A DNA stretch of 64,000 nt from an uncultured Ruminococcus sp. (lineage in GTDB: Bacteria > Bacillota > Clostridia > Oscillospirales > CAG-272). The position numbers and the translations under genes were made by a program. The stretch lies in NCBI GenBank assembly GCA_902778145.1, contig CACYWW010000024.1:19082-83081 (forward strand), written 5' to 3'. Shown in pieces: positions 7,421 through 15,706 of this stretch (positions are counted from its first letter, which is position 1; the number at the start of each line of letters is the position of its first letter). Below the pieces are notes generated by a model. That model saw only the letters and a list, made by a program, of their open reading frames with translations, searched no databases and was not told the DNA's origin.

Positions 7421-9826
7421 ATGATAAAACCGAAAGCGATATTTTTAAAGGATAAAAGACTTGAGCCGAACGTATTCGCCGTGTTTTCAAAGACGGTCAC
7501 GCTCAAAGGATGCGAGACCCGGATCAGGGTGAGTGCGTGCTCTTATTACAGACTGAGGATAAACGGCGAATTCGTCTGCCACGGCCCGGCGAGGGCGGGT
7601 CATTATCACGCCCGGGTCGACGAATATGACGTCAGCGCTTCCGTTAAAAAGGGCGAGAACCTGTTTGAATTTCAGGTCGCCTCCTACGGCGGCGCCTTCG
7701 GCACGGTAAACGACGACACGAACGAGGAAGGATTCTTATACGCCGAAATCATTGAGGACGGCGTGACTGTCGCCGGTACGGACGAAAGCTGGCAGGGCGC
7801 GATCGATACGCGGCGCGACAGATACGCCCCGCGCCACAGCCATTGCAGGCAGGTCACGGAGGTCTGGCACCTCGACCGCGACGCCGCCTCTTCTCTTCTT
7901 CCCTGCGAGGTCGAGGAGGTCCCGGCGCCGACCCTTATCGAACGCGGCGTACCGTATCCGACTTTTGAAAAAATATCCGCCGGCACACTCGTAGACTTCG
8001 GTTCGCTCGAATATGACGCGGATAAGCCGGTGCCGCGGCTGTTTTATTACGACTGGAACGAGGAATACGCGAAATCGGGCGAGCGCCCGGGCGACGAGGA
8101 TATGAAATACCGCCGCGCCGTGACGGAGCGCGCGGTGATGCGCAAAAACGGTCTCCGCTTCGGTGAAGGCGACGGCGCCGCGTACGCATTGTACGACATG
8201 CAGGATATGTACTGCGGCTTTATCGACTTCACGGTCACGTCGGGCGGGGCGTGCTGTGTTGATATCGTTTACTCCGACAGGCTCGAACCGGACGGAGACG
8301 TGAACGCTCAGATCGGCTACAACACGGTGATACGCGTATACTGCCCCGCGGGCAGAACTCATTTCACATCGTTTGAGCCGTATGCGATGAGATATGTGAA
8401 AGCCGTCGTCCGCTGCGGCGCCGGGTTCGAGATAAACGGAATAGGCATAATAAGCTACGTCCCGGAGGACGTTCACGCCGGTACATTTCTTTCAAGCGAC
8501 GAGGATCTGAACAGGATATACGAGGCGGCGAGGCGTACTCTTCTGCTGAACACGCTCGACATATTCATGGACTGCCCCGACCGCGAGCGCGGCGGCTGGC
8601 TCTGCGATTCGCTGTGGACAGGGCGCGCTGCGGCGCTGATGCTCGGCGACCCGTCGGTCGAGCGTGCGATGATCGAGAATTTCATGTTCTACCCGGGTGA
8701 GGAGTGCTATCACGGATTTTTCCCGCAGTGCTACCCGGCGAAGGGTGATTTCAAAAACGGAGCGCTGACGACGTGGTCGTTCTGGTTCGTCGTCGAGATC
8801 GGCGAATACTATAAACGCACGGGCGACCGCGAGCTTATCGACCGCTGCCGCCATCGTCTCGACGTATTTTTCGACGGCGTGCGCGAATGCTGCGGCGAGC
8901 ACGGGCTTTTCGACTCGCACGGCGCGGTGTTCGTAGACTGGTCGCTTTCAAACGAGCGCGAATACGTTTACCCGATATCCGCCGCCGCGAACGTCGAATA
9001 CGCCTGTGCGCTCGAAACCTATGACATGCTTTACGGCGTGCCGGAGGCGAAGGCGCACGCGGAGCGGATCAGAAGGACTCTTCGGGAGGTCGCGCTCGAC
9101 CGCGGCGGATACGATCCGCGGTATATCCTGCACGACAGCCTTGAATACAAGGACGAAAAGCTCAGAGGAAAGCCGTTTTACAGCGAATCCGCGCAGTATA
9201 CGATGCTGTGGGGCGGACTTTTCACAAAGGAAGAATGCCCCGGGCTCATCGACGCGGCGGTCTATGAGCTCGGGCCGGCGCCGCGGAGAAAGCCGCCGAA
9301 GCTCGATATAGGCGCGGCGAACATGTTCATAGGGCTGTGCATAAGACTCGATATGCTGTCGCGCCTCGGCTATGTTGACGTGATGCTCGAGGAGATAAAA
9401 TACCTATGCGGGATAATGCTGAAGAAAGGCCCCGGAACGCTGTGGGAGACGGTATCCGGTCAGTCGAGCCGGTGCCACGGCTTCATGTCGCATATAGGCG
9501 TGCTGCTCTCGCGCGACGTGCTCGGACTCGATATACCCGAGGCGTTTCCGGAAAAGCGCGTGCGCGTCGCCCCGCACCCCGGCGCCCTCTCGTCGGCGTC
9601 GGGCTCGGTGAACACGCCGGACGGGCTGATAAGCGTCAGCTGGAGCAATAACGGCAGGGGCTTCGAGCTGAGAGTCAACGCGCCGCGGTCATACCGTGTA
9701 GATCTGATACTTCCCGAAGAGGTACGGGGACATTCGTCTGTCACGGTAAACGGCGAGCCCGTGACCGGGCGTGAATTCGAATTTCACGGAATAAAAGCTC
9801 CTCTCACGGTCAAAACGCAAAAATAA
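7421..9826 (+). CDS. alpha-L-rhamnosidase-like protein (GH78 type)
   Basis: An 801-residue protein without a signal peptide, so probably cytoplasmic. N-terminal beta domains (about 1-330; the segment RINGEFVCHGPARAGHYHARV is typical of GH78 accessory domains) precede an (alpha/alpha)6 barrel from about residue 340. The barrel has the acidic motif MDCPDRERGGWLCDS, equivalent to the DxxxRDER catalytic region of GH78, and further acidic residues in the 480-620 stretch (FVDWSLSNE). A C-terminal beta domain (about 690-801) closes it. GH78 enzymes release L-rhamnose by inversion. The rhaA gene at 21748 supports rhamnose use. The motif differs slightly from classical GH78, so another six-hairpin glycosidase specificity is possible. 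It is monocistronic, with its own promoter and terminator. Confidence 0.8.
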   Translation: MIKPKAIFLKDKRLEPNVFAVFSKTVTLKGCETRIRVSACSYYRLRINGEFVCHGPARAGHYHARVDEYDVSASVKKGENLFEFQVASYGGAFGTVNDDTNEEGFLYAEIIEDGVTVAGTDESWQGAIDTRRDRYAPRHSHCRQVTEVWHLDRDAASSLLPCEVEEVPAPTLIERGVPYPTFEKISAGTLVDFGSLEYDADKPVPRLFYYDWNEEYAKSGERPGDEDMKYRRAVTERAVMRKNGLRFGEGDGAAYALYDMQDMYCGFIDFTVTSGGACCVDIVYSDRLEPDGDVNAQIGYNTVIRVYCPAGRTHFTSFEPYAMRYVKAVVRCGAGFEINGIGIISYVPEDVHAGTFLSSDEDLNRIYEAARRTLLLNTLDIFMDCPDRERGGWLCDSLWTGRAAALMLGDPSVERAMIENFMFYPGEECYHGFFPQCYPAKGDFKNGALTTWSFWFVVEIGEYYKRTGDRELIDRCRHRLDVFFDGVRECCGEHGLFDSHGAVFVDWSLSNEREYVYPISAAANVEYACALETYDMLYGVPEAKAHAERIRRTLREVALDRGGYDPRYILHDSLEYKDEKLRGKPFYSESAQYTMLWGGLFTKEECPGLIDAAVYELGPAPRRKPPKLDIGAANMFIGLCIRLDMLSRLGYVDVMLEEIKYLCGIMLKKGPGTLWETVSGQSSRCHGFMSHIGVLLSRDVLGLDIPEAFPEKRVRVAPHPGALSSASGSVNTPDGLISVSWSNNGRGFELRVNAPRSYRVDLILPEEVRGHSSVTVNGEPVTGREFEFHGIKAPLTVKTQK

Positions 9827-9831
9827 GACAA

Positions 9832-9862
9832 AGCCGGCGGGTCAGCCCGCCGGCTCGCTTTA
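9832..9862. terminator. bidirectional intrinsic terminator
   Basis: AGCCGGCGGG (9832-9841), loop TCAG, CCCGCCGGCT (9846-9855), a perfect 10-bp stem with CGCTTTATT after it. On the opposite strand the stem is followed by TTGTCTTATTTTTG. It lies between two convergent genes and can serve both. Confidence 0.85.
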
Positions 9863-9899
9863 TTCATCCGCGGTGATGGGAAACCGCGGAATCCGCCTG

Positions 9900-10853
9900 T
9901 CAGTCAAGAGGAATATAGCACTCTGCTGAGTAAACAAGAGTCCATATTTTTTCGTCATTCTCCAATTCATTTGAGAGCTTGGAAACTTCCGCTTCGCATT
10001 TATAGCAAAGCTTTCCCTCAATATCCGCAATAATCTCACGCTCCAATATATTCAGTTTCAATTCCGGATATGTTTCCTTTATCTCTTTTTTTACTTCACT
10101 GAATATGTTTGAGCTGATTATATCGTCCATTTTTTTAACATCGATCTCAGGGATATCATTATCACCGATCGACTTGTATAACAGGGTATTGAAAGTTCTG
10201 ATGTTAAAAGGATATCTGCCTTTATATCCGTCAACCTTTATACTGAAGTTGTCTTTCACCGCATATTCGCCATGATAGCCGGCGTCGAAGTTGAGTTCGT
10301 AATAGTTGAGTCTTCCTTTTGTGTCGTGAACGGGAACACAGCTGATCGAGTATCCTTCAACAGACAACTGCAGAACGTTGACGGCAAAGTCCTTGGCTAT
10401 TTCAACGGCGGCTTCCTCTGTAACAGCTTCGGCTCCGTCCGGTATTTCAATATCCTTTTGTGGATACGTATTCAAATCTGGGTCATTAAGAAGGATGCAC
10501 TTTCCATTATCATCAACAATAGCAACCATATTCTTATTTTCTTTTACCGGTCCGTTATAAACATTAACGCGTCTTGTATTATACCCATCGAGATTGAATG
10601 TGCTGACATACTTCCATGGTCCCTCGTATCCGTAAAAATCCTTGTCGATCACATCAGGGATCTTGTCGTCCTTTAAAGGACGGTCGAATATTAGCTCAGA
10701 AGACGGACCTGTAATGAATATTACTTTGTCAGAAGCTTTGTTGATTTGCCCGAATGATCCGACAAACATTGTCATCGGTCCTCTATTTGATACGCATCCG
10801 GCTATTAAAGCTGTGATAATCACCAGTAGAACTGCGATTAATGCTTTTTTCAT
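9900..10853 (-). CDS. putative lipoprotein, unknown function
   Basis: A 317-residue protein with a lipoprotein signal (MKKALIAVLLVIITALIAGC, predicted lipid Cys at 20). The rest is alpha/beta with many Lys, Asp and Asn residues. I recognise no domain. Base composition is clearly more AT-rich than in the neighbours, as in the adjacent RICIN/caspase-like fragment, so the two may have arrived together. A GGGGGGG-rich ribosome site precedes ATG 10853. It probably depends on the promoter at 11771-11796 upstream of the fragment. Confidence 0.75.
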   Translation of the reverse strand: MKKALIAVLLVIITALIAGCVSNRGPMTMFVGSFGQINKASDKVIFITGPSSELIFDRPLKDDKIPDVIDKDFYGYEGPWKYVSTFNLDGYNTRRVNVYNGPVKENKNMVAIVDDNGKCILLNDPDLNTYPQKDIEIPDGAEAVTEEAAVEIAKDFAVNVLQLSVEGYSISCVPVHDTKGRLNYYELNFDAGYHGEYAVKDNFSIKVDGYKGRYPFNIRTFNTLLYKSIGDNDIPEIDVKKMDDIISSNIFSEVKKEIKETYPELKLNILEREIIADIEGKLCYKCEAEVSKLSNELENDEKIWTLVYSAECYIPLD

Positions 10854-10868
10854 TGTTTTCCCCCCCCT

Positions 10869-11804
10869 TTAATTAAGAGTATATGTACCGTCACCATATA
10901 GATTATAACAGTTATCGTTTTGGAAAGCTATCAGAGACGCATTGTATGCCGCATTGTCTGCAGTTTGTCCGTTCAGAAGATACATAAAGAAGTTTTGTAA
11001 AAACGCATCCTCCTGATTTGACGTATATGCACCTTTCAAACCCACTACACAGCCTACACCTTTATCATGCAGGGCCTTGGCAACGTTGTGCGGCAAAGGC
11101 TCACTTGCATATGCAACTAAAGCCGAACGGTCTGAAACTATAACCGCAAGGTTTACGTTTGAAAATGAACCCGACGGCATATTATTTATTATAATATCGT
11201 TCGATCCCGGTGTATATCCGCCGCTGTGGCTTATGATCTTCTTGTTTCCCTGCGTATCGGTATATAAATACGAGTAACTCGTATATCCTCCTTCGATCAA
11301 ACCGTTTCCGTTTGCTCTGACGGCGAATATATCTGACTCCTGCATCATACCGATCATATCAGACGGATCAAACGATGAATATACCCGGTTGACGTTTCTG
11401 TACCCGTCGCCTTTCAAAGATCCCATAACGTTATTGAGCGCGGTTTTACTGTTTGTGCCGTTGACTCCCAAAAGTGAAATCCTCGTATCGTCTACTCTTT
11501 CAAGTACCCATTCGTCGTTATATGACGTATTATTGTTGTACGCTCTCTGATACAAGCGCGTATGCGCGTTGTTCAGATCCATCACAAGATCGCTTGACGT
11601 ATACTGCTCAGACGAGCGCGCTTTGATCTTGTAAGAGCCGTTGGCGGTGTATATGACCCTCCATTCCTGTCTCGCCTTTGCGGCGCTGCTTGAGGCGCGG
11701 GCGGTCAGGATCAGTTTCGTGTTGCTGCTGCTCTCATATATGATCTGTTTCCTTACACACTCACTTATAAAACGTTCAAAAAACGCTTTTGTGACAGGAC
11801 AGGA
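10869..11804 (-). pseudogene. 5'-truncated RICIN plus degenerate caspase-like protein
   Basis: The frame is open from 11804 to the stop at 10869, but it has no usable start: the first in-frame GTG/ATG is at 11585/11582, without a ribosome site and inside a domain. The part from about 11740 to 11500 reads as a ricin-type beta-trefoil (QEWRVIYTANGSYKIKA, then DLNNAHTRLYQ and DEWVLERV). The rest resembles the alpha/beta fold of secreted caspase-like (CHAT-type) proteins: SDIFAVRANGNG where an HG motif is expected, and LAVIVSDRSA where the Cys-containing strand is expected. The ending (GVGCVVGL, then FMYLLNGQTADNAAYNAS) is also typical. Both catalytic residues appear lost. An SD-like AAGGAAA at 11748-11754 precedes an out-of-frame ATG at 11737, so a frameshift is also possible. 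Confidence 0.55.
11771..11796 (-). promoter_or_regulatory. second copy of the ECF-type promoter
   Basis: On the minus strand TGTCAC (11796-11791), 16 bases, then CGTT (11774-11771) and TATAAGTGAG. The same layout with the same spacing is at 13119-13094 in front of the ECF sigma gene. The shared parts are TGTCACAAAA, CGTTT and TAAGTGAG. It points into the caspase-like fragment and the lipoprotein gene, which would then belong to the regulon of the adjacent sigma factor. Confidence 0.6.
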
Positions 11805-11821
11805 TCATAATTTACAGAATT

Positions 11822-12514
11822 TTAATAATTGTTCGTCTCGACCGGCGCGACGCTTTCGGCTGTCGCTATCATTTCCTCCCCGCTTATATACGCGGGTACG
11901 GACAGGTACATCAGATACCCGTCCCGGTACCAGATCACCGTGCGCGAGCTGCCGCTCAGCGTCACCGCCTTGTATTTGCCGCCTATGGTCAGATATTCAA
12001 GTTCCGAGCCTTCGCAGTTGACCATGAATGACGATCCGTTCGTTCCCTGATCGTATACGATCCTGTCGCCCGCCGCGTTCGACCAGCAGGCGGAGGTGCC
12101 GGCGTCGTCGTATTTGACCAGCGACTCCGTGAAGCCCGCGGGTAAGGACTGCGGCAGATAGCTTTGCTCGGCCTTCATTCTGATCGGTCCGTCCGGCTCG
12201 AAATACACGTCGGAGCTTTCGCCTCCGCGCAGATTTACGATAAACCCGGCTATTTTTTCTCTAATCTCTCCGCTTGCGGCGACTGCGGCTGTCAGCGCGA
12301 CTGCCGCCGCGGCGGCCGCGGCGAATATTTTCAGCGCCTTTCCCGTGCGTCCTTTGCCGGCCGTTTTACCGCGGGATAAGATCCTGTTCATCTTGCGCGC
12401 CGTCTTCTCCGTTATATCCGGCGTATCGCCGTCCGGCACGCCGGACGCGTCCGCCTCGCACCTGTAAAGCGCCCGGAGCAGCGCTTCTTTACCAGTCTGT
12501 TTTATAAAGATCAC
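11822..12514 (-). CDS. anti-sigma factor, DUF4367 type
   Basis: A 230-residue protein. A cytoplasmic N-terminal region (about 1-58) with Asp/Glu-rich segments precedes one transmembrane helix (about 59-80, alanine rich). The extracytoplasmic DUF4367-like domain follows (about 100-225), with the typical ending VIWYRDGYLMYLSVPAYISGEEMIATAESV. DUF4367 proteins are commonly encoded directly after ECF sigma factors and are thought to hold them at the membrane. Start ATG 12514 overlaps the sigma stop as ATGA, which gives coupled 1:1 synthesis. Confidence 0.85.
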   Translation of the reverse strand: MIFIKQTGKEALLRALYRCEADASGVPDGDTPDITEKTARKMNRILSRGKTAGKGRTGKALKIFAAAAAAAVALTAAVAASGEIREKIAGFIVNLRGGESSDVYFEPDGPIRMKAEQSYLPQSLPAGFTESLVKYDDAGTSACWSNAAGDRIVYDQGTNGSSFMVNCEGSELEYLTIGGKYKAVTLSGSSRTVIWYRDGYLMYLSVPAYISGEEMIATAESVAPVETNNY

Positions 12515-13038
12515 TCTCCTTTCATGATCCCGCGCAGCTTTTTCAAAGCCCGCGACATGATCTGTCTCGCGTTTGCCTCGCTTACGCCAAGCTGTAAGGC
12601 GACGGCGCCGTACGAAAGCTCCGCTTCGAACCTCGCGTAAATCACGTACCTCTCTCTTTCGTCAAGCTGTGCGACGGCTTTATAAAGCGTATCCGCGTCG
12701 TATCCTCCGGCGAGATCGAGCTCGTACGCCTTCGCCGCCTCAAACTGCTTTTCCGCGGCTTTTTTCTCTCTTTTTATTTTTCTCAGCTTATCGTATGACA
12801 CGTGCTTCGCGGTCTGAATCAGATATCCCTTCCGCTCGTCCGGGTCAAGCTCCCGCAGTCTTTCGAGAAGCGGGATGATCTTTACGAAAGTATCCTGTAA
12901 AACGTCCTCGGCGCTCTGACGGTCGTTCAGCAGCTGATCTGCCGTATACAGCACCGCGGCGCCGTACAGCTCATAAAGCTTTGCAAGAAACGTCTTATTA
13001 TCTTCTCCGCTGACCGCGGATAACGGCAGCTCAAGCAT
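12511..13038 (-). CDS. ECF RNA polymerase sigma factor
   Basis: A 175-residue factor. Region 2 is at about residues 15-85 (LYELYGAAVLYTADQLLNDRQSAEDVLQDTFVKII and a PDERKGYLIQTAKHVSYDKLRK helix). Region 4 is at about 120-170, with the HTH LSYGAVALQLGVSEANARQIMSRALKKLR. A CGGAAAGGAG site precedes ATG 13038. A promoter of the TGTCAC-N16-CGTT type lies 56-81 bases upstream, so it probably autoregulates. Its cognate anti-sigma gene follows with ATGA overlap. A second copy of the promoter lies after the anti-sigma gene. Confidence 0.92.
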   Translation of the reverse strand: MLELPLSAVSGEDNKTFLAKLYELYGAAVLYTADQLLNDRQSAEDVLQDTFVKIIPLLERLRELDPDERKGYLIQTAKHVSYDKLRKIKREKKAAEKQFEAAKAYELDLAGGYDADTLYKAVAQLDERERYVIYARFEAELSYGAVALQLGVSEANARQIMSRALKKLRGIMKGE

Positions 13039-13093
13039 CTTTTCTCCTTTCCGGGGCGGCGTGCGTCCGCTTTTTTTGAGCGCTCACTTAATA

Positions 13094-13119
13094 AACGCGA
13101 AAATCTGCGTTTTGTGACA
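13094..13119 (-). promoter_or_regulatory. ECF-type autoregulatory promoter
   Basis: On the minus strand TGTCAC (13119-13114), N16, CGTT (13097-13094), then TATTAAGTGAG. Repetition of the same elements with identical spacing at 11796-11771 supports a real binding site. ECF promoters in Firmicutes have the general form TGwAAC-N16-CGTC. Confidence 0.65.
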
Positions 13120-13150
13120 AAAATTTCTGACAGTTTTCAAAAACGTAACA

Positions 13151-13172
13151 AAAGCCCGCGAAAACGGGCTTT
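13151..13172 (-). terminator. intrinsic terminator
   Basis: An 8-bp stem, AAAGCCCG (13151-13158) with CGGGCTTT (13165-13172) and a 6-base loop; on the minus strand it runs into TTTTGTT. It ends the transcript of the small membrane protein gene at 13191-13625 before the ECF promoter. Confidence 0.75.
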
Positions 13173-13190
13173 ATACGTTATTCCTGCGGC

Positions 13191-13625
13191 TTATTTTTTA
13201 AACATCGGGGTGTATTCCTTATCGTCGGTTTTATGACCGCGGCGCACCGCCCTGACAATGAGGACGACAGCCGCCGTCACGGCGTAGATGAACGCCGCGC
13301 CCGCGAGAAGATACACGAGCCGCGTGACGTTGGTGATCTGCCCCGTTACGATCCTGAACAGTAAAAACAGTGCGAGCATCGTCGAAAGGAAATGCAGAAG
13401 CACGCGTATCGGAAGCGACAGCTGCCTGACCGAAAGTATATCCTGCGCCAAAGCCATAACGATCGAGAAGCCGAGAAGAACGATCTCGATATCGAACATC
13501 AGAAAATGGCCCTGCGATCCGTCCTTTGCCGAGAGCTGGAACATGGCGGTTATGAAAAGCTGCGCCGCCGTGAAATATATGCAGGCGCGTACGAGGCGCT
13601 TTCCCGCCCATTGAAGAAATTTCAT
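13191..13625 (-). CDS. small four-helix membrane protein
   Basis: A 144-residue protein with four hydrophobic helices (about residues 10-32, 42-62, 72-92 and 98-122) and a short charged tail with Lys, Asp and Glu. The general size and helix pattern resemble DUF3021-type proteins, but the match is uncertain. ATG 13625 was chosen because AAAGAGG lies just upstream; the earlier in-frame start at 13661 has no ribosome site. It is transcribed alone, with terminators on both sides. Confidence 0.65.
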   Translation of the reverse strand: MKFLQWAGKRLVRACIYFTAAQLFITAMFQLSAKDGSQGHFLMFDIEIVLLGFSIVMALAQDILSVRQLSLPIRVLLHFLSTMLALFLLFRIVTGQITNVTRLVYLLAGAAFIYAVTAAVVLIVRAVRRGHKTDDKEYTPMFKK

Positions 13626-13690
13626 TTCATACCTCTTTGCTTTATGGCATGATTGTATCACATTATTGTGAATAAATCAACCGGGGGCAA

Positions 13691-13717
13691 AAAGCCGCCG
13701 GAAAAACCGGCGGCTTT
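13691..13717 (-). terminator. intrinsic terminator
   Basis: A perfect 11-bp stem, AAAGCCGCCGG (13691-13701) with CCGGCGGCTTT (13707-13717) and loop AAAAA; on the minus strand it is followed by TTTTTG. It lies 13 bases after the stop of the DUF6935 gene. Confidence 0.88.
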
Positions 13718-13729
13718 GATGTTATCTCA

Positions 13730-14305
13730 TCACGCCCACTTATCCTGGGATTTGGGGAGTCTGATGCCCGCAAGCAGGAACTGGTGCTGATTGACGAACC
13801 ACTCGCCTGTTGACGGTTTCTTGCGCAGAGTTACCTGGCGCGGAGAATCGGAACCGCCGCACTGGATCCACAGTCTCGCATACGTCGTATTGTCAAAGCT
13901 GTTCGACTGCTCTATTACCTTGACCTGCAGAGGTCTTGAGGGGGTGTAATCGTTATCCGGCTTTGCGCCTACGAAATACGATCTTACGACGTAATCGTGC
14001 TCGTCGGCAAAGCGGTCGCGGATGAACTCCTTGTCTATGTTGCTGAGCGGATCGGGACCTCTCAGGTCGTTGAGCATCGCGAAGCACTCTTCCTGATTTT
14101 TCGTATATCTGCAGAGCGCAAGAACGGTCATGGCGGCAACTTCCCTCGGATCCTGTCTGTTGAACGGCGGGAGCGCGGTCAGATCCGTGGGATCACCGGT
14201 GACCGTCGTGAACGTGATCGTCTTTGTGTTCAGAGCTGTCACGGCTTTCTTTTCCGCGGTCTTGAAAAGACTTTTAACGCGTTCAAATAAACTGGATAGT
14301 ATCAT
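13730..14305 (-). CDS. DUF6935 family protein
   Basis: A 191-residue soluble protein that matches the DUF6935 family by memory of its conserved blocks: start MILSSLFERVKSLFKTAEKK, then NTKTITFTTV, AAMTVLALCRY, MLNDLRGPDPLS, RSYFVGAKPDNDYTPSRP, GGSDSPRQVTLR, and the ending QFLLAGIRLPKSQDKWA. Function is unknown. ATG 14305 has AGGAGGG in front, and a promoter with TTGACA and TAAAAT at a 17-base spacing lies at 14366-14338. It is monocistronic and divergent from rarA. Confidence 0.88.
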   Translation of the reverse strand: MILSSLFERVKSLFKTAEKKAVTALNTKTITFTTVTGDPTDLTALPPFNRQDPREVAAMTVLALCRYTKNQEECFAMLNDLRGPDPLSNIDKEFIRDRFADEHDYVVRSYFVGAKPDNDYTPSRPLQVKVIEQSNSFDNTTYARLWIQCGGSDSPRQVTLRKKPSTGEWFVNQHQFLLAGIRLPKSQDKWA

Positions 14306-14337
14306 ATTACCCTCCTGTAAAACGTTATTCTGTATGT

Positions 14338-14366
14338 ATTTTATCACAGATTTTCGCGATTGTCAA
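14338..14366 (-). promoter_or_regulatory. sigma-A promoter of the DUF6935 gene
   Basis: On the minus strand TTGACA (14366-14361), 17 bases, TAAAAT (14343-14338). Transcription would start near 14331, about 26 bases before ATG 14305. Confidence 0.85.
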
Positions 14367-14383
14367 TAGTTTACAAAAGCAGA

Positions 14384-14412
14384 TTGAAAAATAACGGCGG
14401 CTGTGTTATAAT
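14384..14412 (+). promoter_or_regulatory. sigma-A promoter of rarA
   Basis: TTGAAA (14384-14389), 17 bases, TATAAT (14407-14412). Transcription near 14419 excludes the in-frame starts at 14360 and 14411 and leaves ATG 14438. It is back to back with the DUF6935 promoter, with no overlap. Confidence 0.85.
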
Positions 14413-14437
14413 GAAGAAAAAAATCAGGGAGAAAAAT

Positions 14438-15706
14438 ATGTTCGTTCGTCCTCTGGCAGACAGGATGAGACCGCGGTCGTTTGACGACATTGCCGGTCAG
14501 TCGCATTTGTTTTCCGAAAACGGCTCGCTCCGAAGGATGATATCGGGCGGGCATATCACCAATATGATATTCTACGGCCCGCCCGGCACCGGCAAGACCA
14601 CCGCCGCCAACATCATAGCGGCTCAGGCGGATATGACGATGTACAAGCTGAACGCGACGACGGCGTCGCTGTCCGACGTCAAGGACGTCATATCGCAGAC
14701 GGATACCGTCATAGGCTCGGGCGGTATACTGCTTTACTTAGACGAGATACAGTATTTCAACAAAAAACAGCAGCAGTCGCTGCTCGAATATATAGAGGAC
14801 GGCAGGATAACGCTCATAACGTCGACGACGGAAAATCCGTTTTTCTACGTTTACCCGGCTATAATCTCGCGTTCCGCCGTGTTCGAGTTCAAGCCGGTGG
14901 AGCCGGCTGACTGCGTGCCCGTGCTCAGACGCGCGCTCGGCATGCTGAATGAGGAGAACAAAACGGAATGCGTCTGCGACGACAGCACGCTTGAATACGT
15001 CGCGCGTCTGTGCGGCGGCGACGTGCGGCGGAGCATAGGTCTGCTCGAGCACGTTTACTACGCCGCGGACAGCAAAATCGACCGCGAGCTTACGGACAGA
15101 TTCGTCCCGGACGCGATGAAAGGCACCGGAACCTTCCAGCGCGACGGCGACGGTCATTACGATCTTTTGTCGGCGTTCCAGAAGTCGATCAGAGGCTCCG
15201 ATCCCGACGCGTCGGTGTTTTATCTTGCAAAGCTTCTGTCAGCGGGCGAGCTTTTGTCTGTCTGCCGCAGACTTCAGGTGATAGCGAGCGAGGATATAGG
15301 GCTCGCGTACCCGATGGCGGCGGTCATCACGCGCGCCTGCTGCGAGAGCGCGAAGGAGCTGGGGCTGCCCGAGGCGAGCATACCGCTGACGAACGCCGTG
15401 ATAACGCTCGCCACCGCGCCGAAATCCGCGCAGGGTATATTCGCGTACGAAAAAGCGGAGGCGGATATCGCGGCGGGTCTCGGCAAAAACGTACCCGATC
15501 ATCTGCGCGACAGCCATTACCAGGGCGCCGCAAAGCTCGGGCGCGGCGTAGAGTACAAATACCCGCACGGCTATGAAAACGACTGGTGCGAACAGCAGTA
15601 CCTGCCGGACGATATAAAGGATAAAAAATATTACGAATACGGCAATAACAAAACCGAACAGACCGCAAAAGCGTATTGGGATAAGATAAAGGGCAAGACT
15701 CAATGA
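14438..15706 (+). CDS. rarA: replication-associated recombination protein A (RarA/MgsA, AAA+ ATPase)
   Basis: A 422-residue AAA+ ATPase of the clamp-loader-like RarA/WRNIP1 family that acts at stalled replication forks. Visible are MRPRSFDDIAGQ, Walker A GPPGTGKT (47-54), Walker B LLYLDEIQYF, sensor 1 STTENP, the arginine-finger region PAIISRSAVFEF, and the family-specific C-terminal part (SEDIGLAYPMA, TNAVITLATAPKSA, HLRDSHYQGA and GVEYKYPH). Length is normal. CAGGGAG precedes ATG 14438. The stop overlaps the RAYT start (ATGA 15703-15706), so the transposase gene is co-translated with a housekeeping gene, an unusual fixed position. Confidence 0.95.
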   Translation: MFVRPLADRMRPRSFDDIAGQSHLFSENGSLRRMISGGHITNMIFYGPPGTGKTTAANIIAAQADMTMYKLNATTASLSDVKDVISQTDTVIGSGGILLYLDEIQYFNKKQQQSLLEYIEDGRITLITSTTENPFFYVYPAIISRSAVFEFKPVEPADCVPVLRRALGMLNEENKTECVCDDSTLEYVARLCGGDVRRSIGLLEHVYYAADSKIDRELTDRFVPDAMKGTGTFQRDGDGHYDLLSAFQKSIRGSDPDASVFYLAKLLSAGELLSVCRRLQVIASEDIGLAYPMAAVITRACCESAKELGLPEASIPLTNAVITLATAPKSAQGIFAYEKAEADIAAGLGKNVPDHLRDSHYQGAAKLGRGVEYKYPHGYENDWCEQQYLPDDIKDKKYYEYGNNKTEQTAKAYWDKIKGKTQ

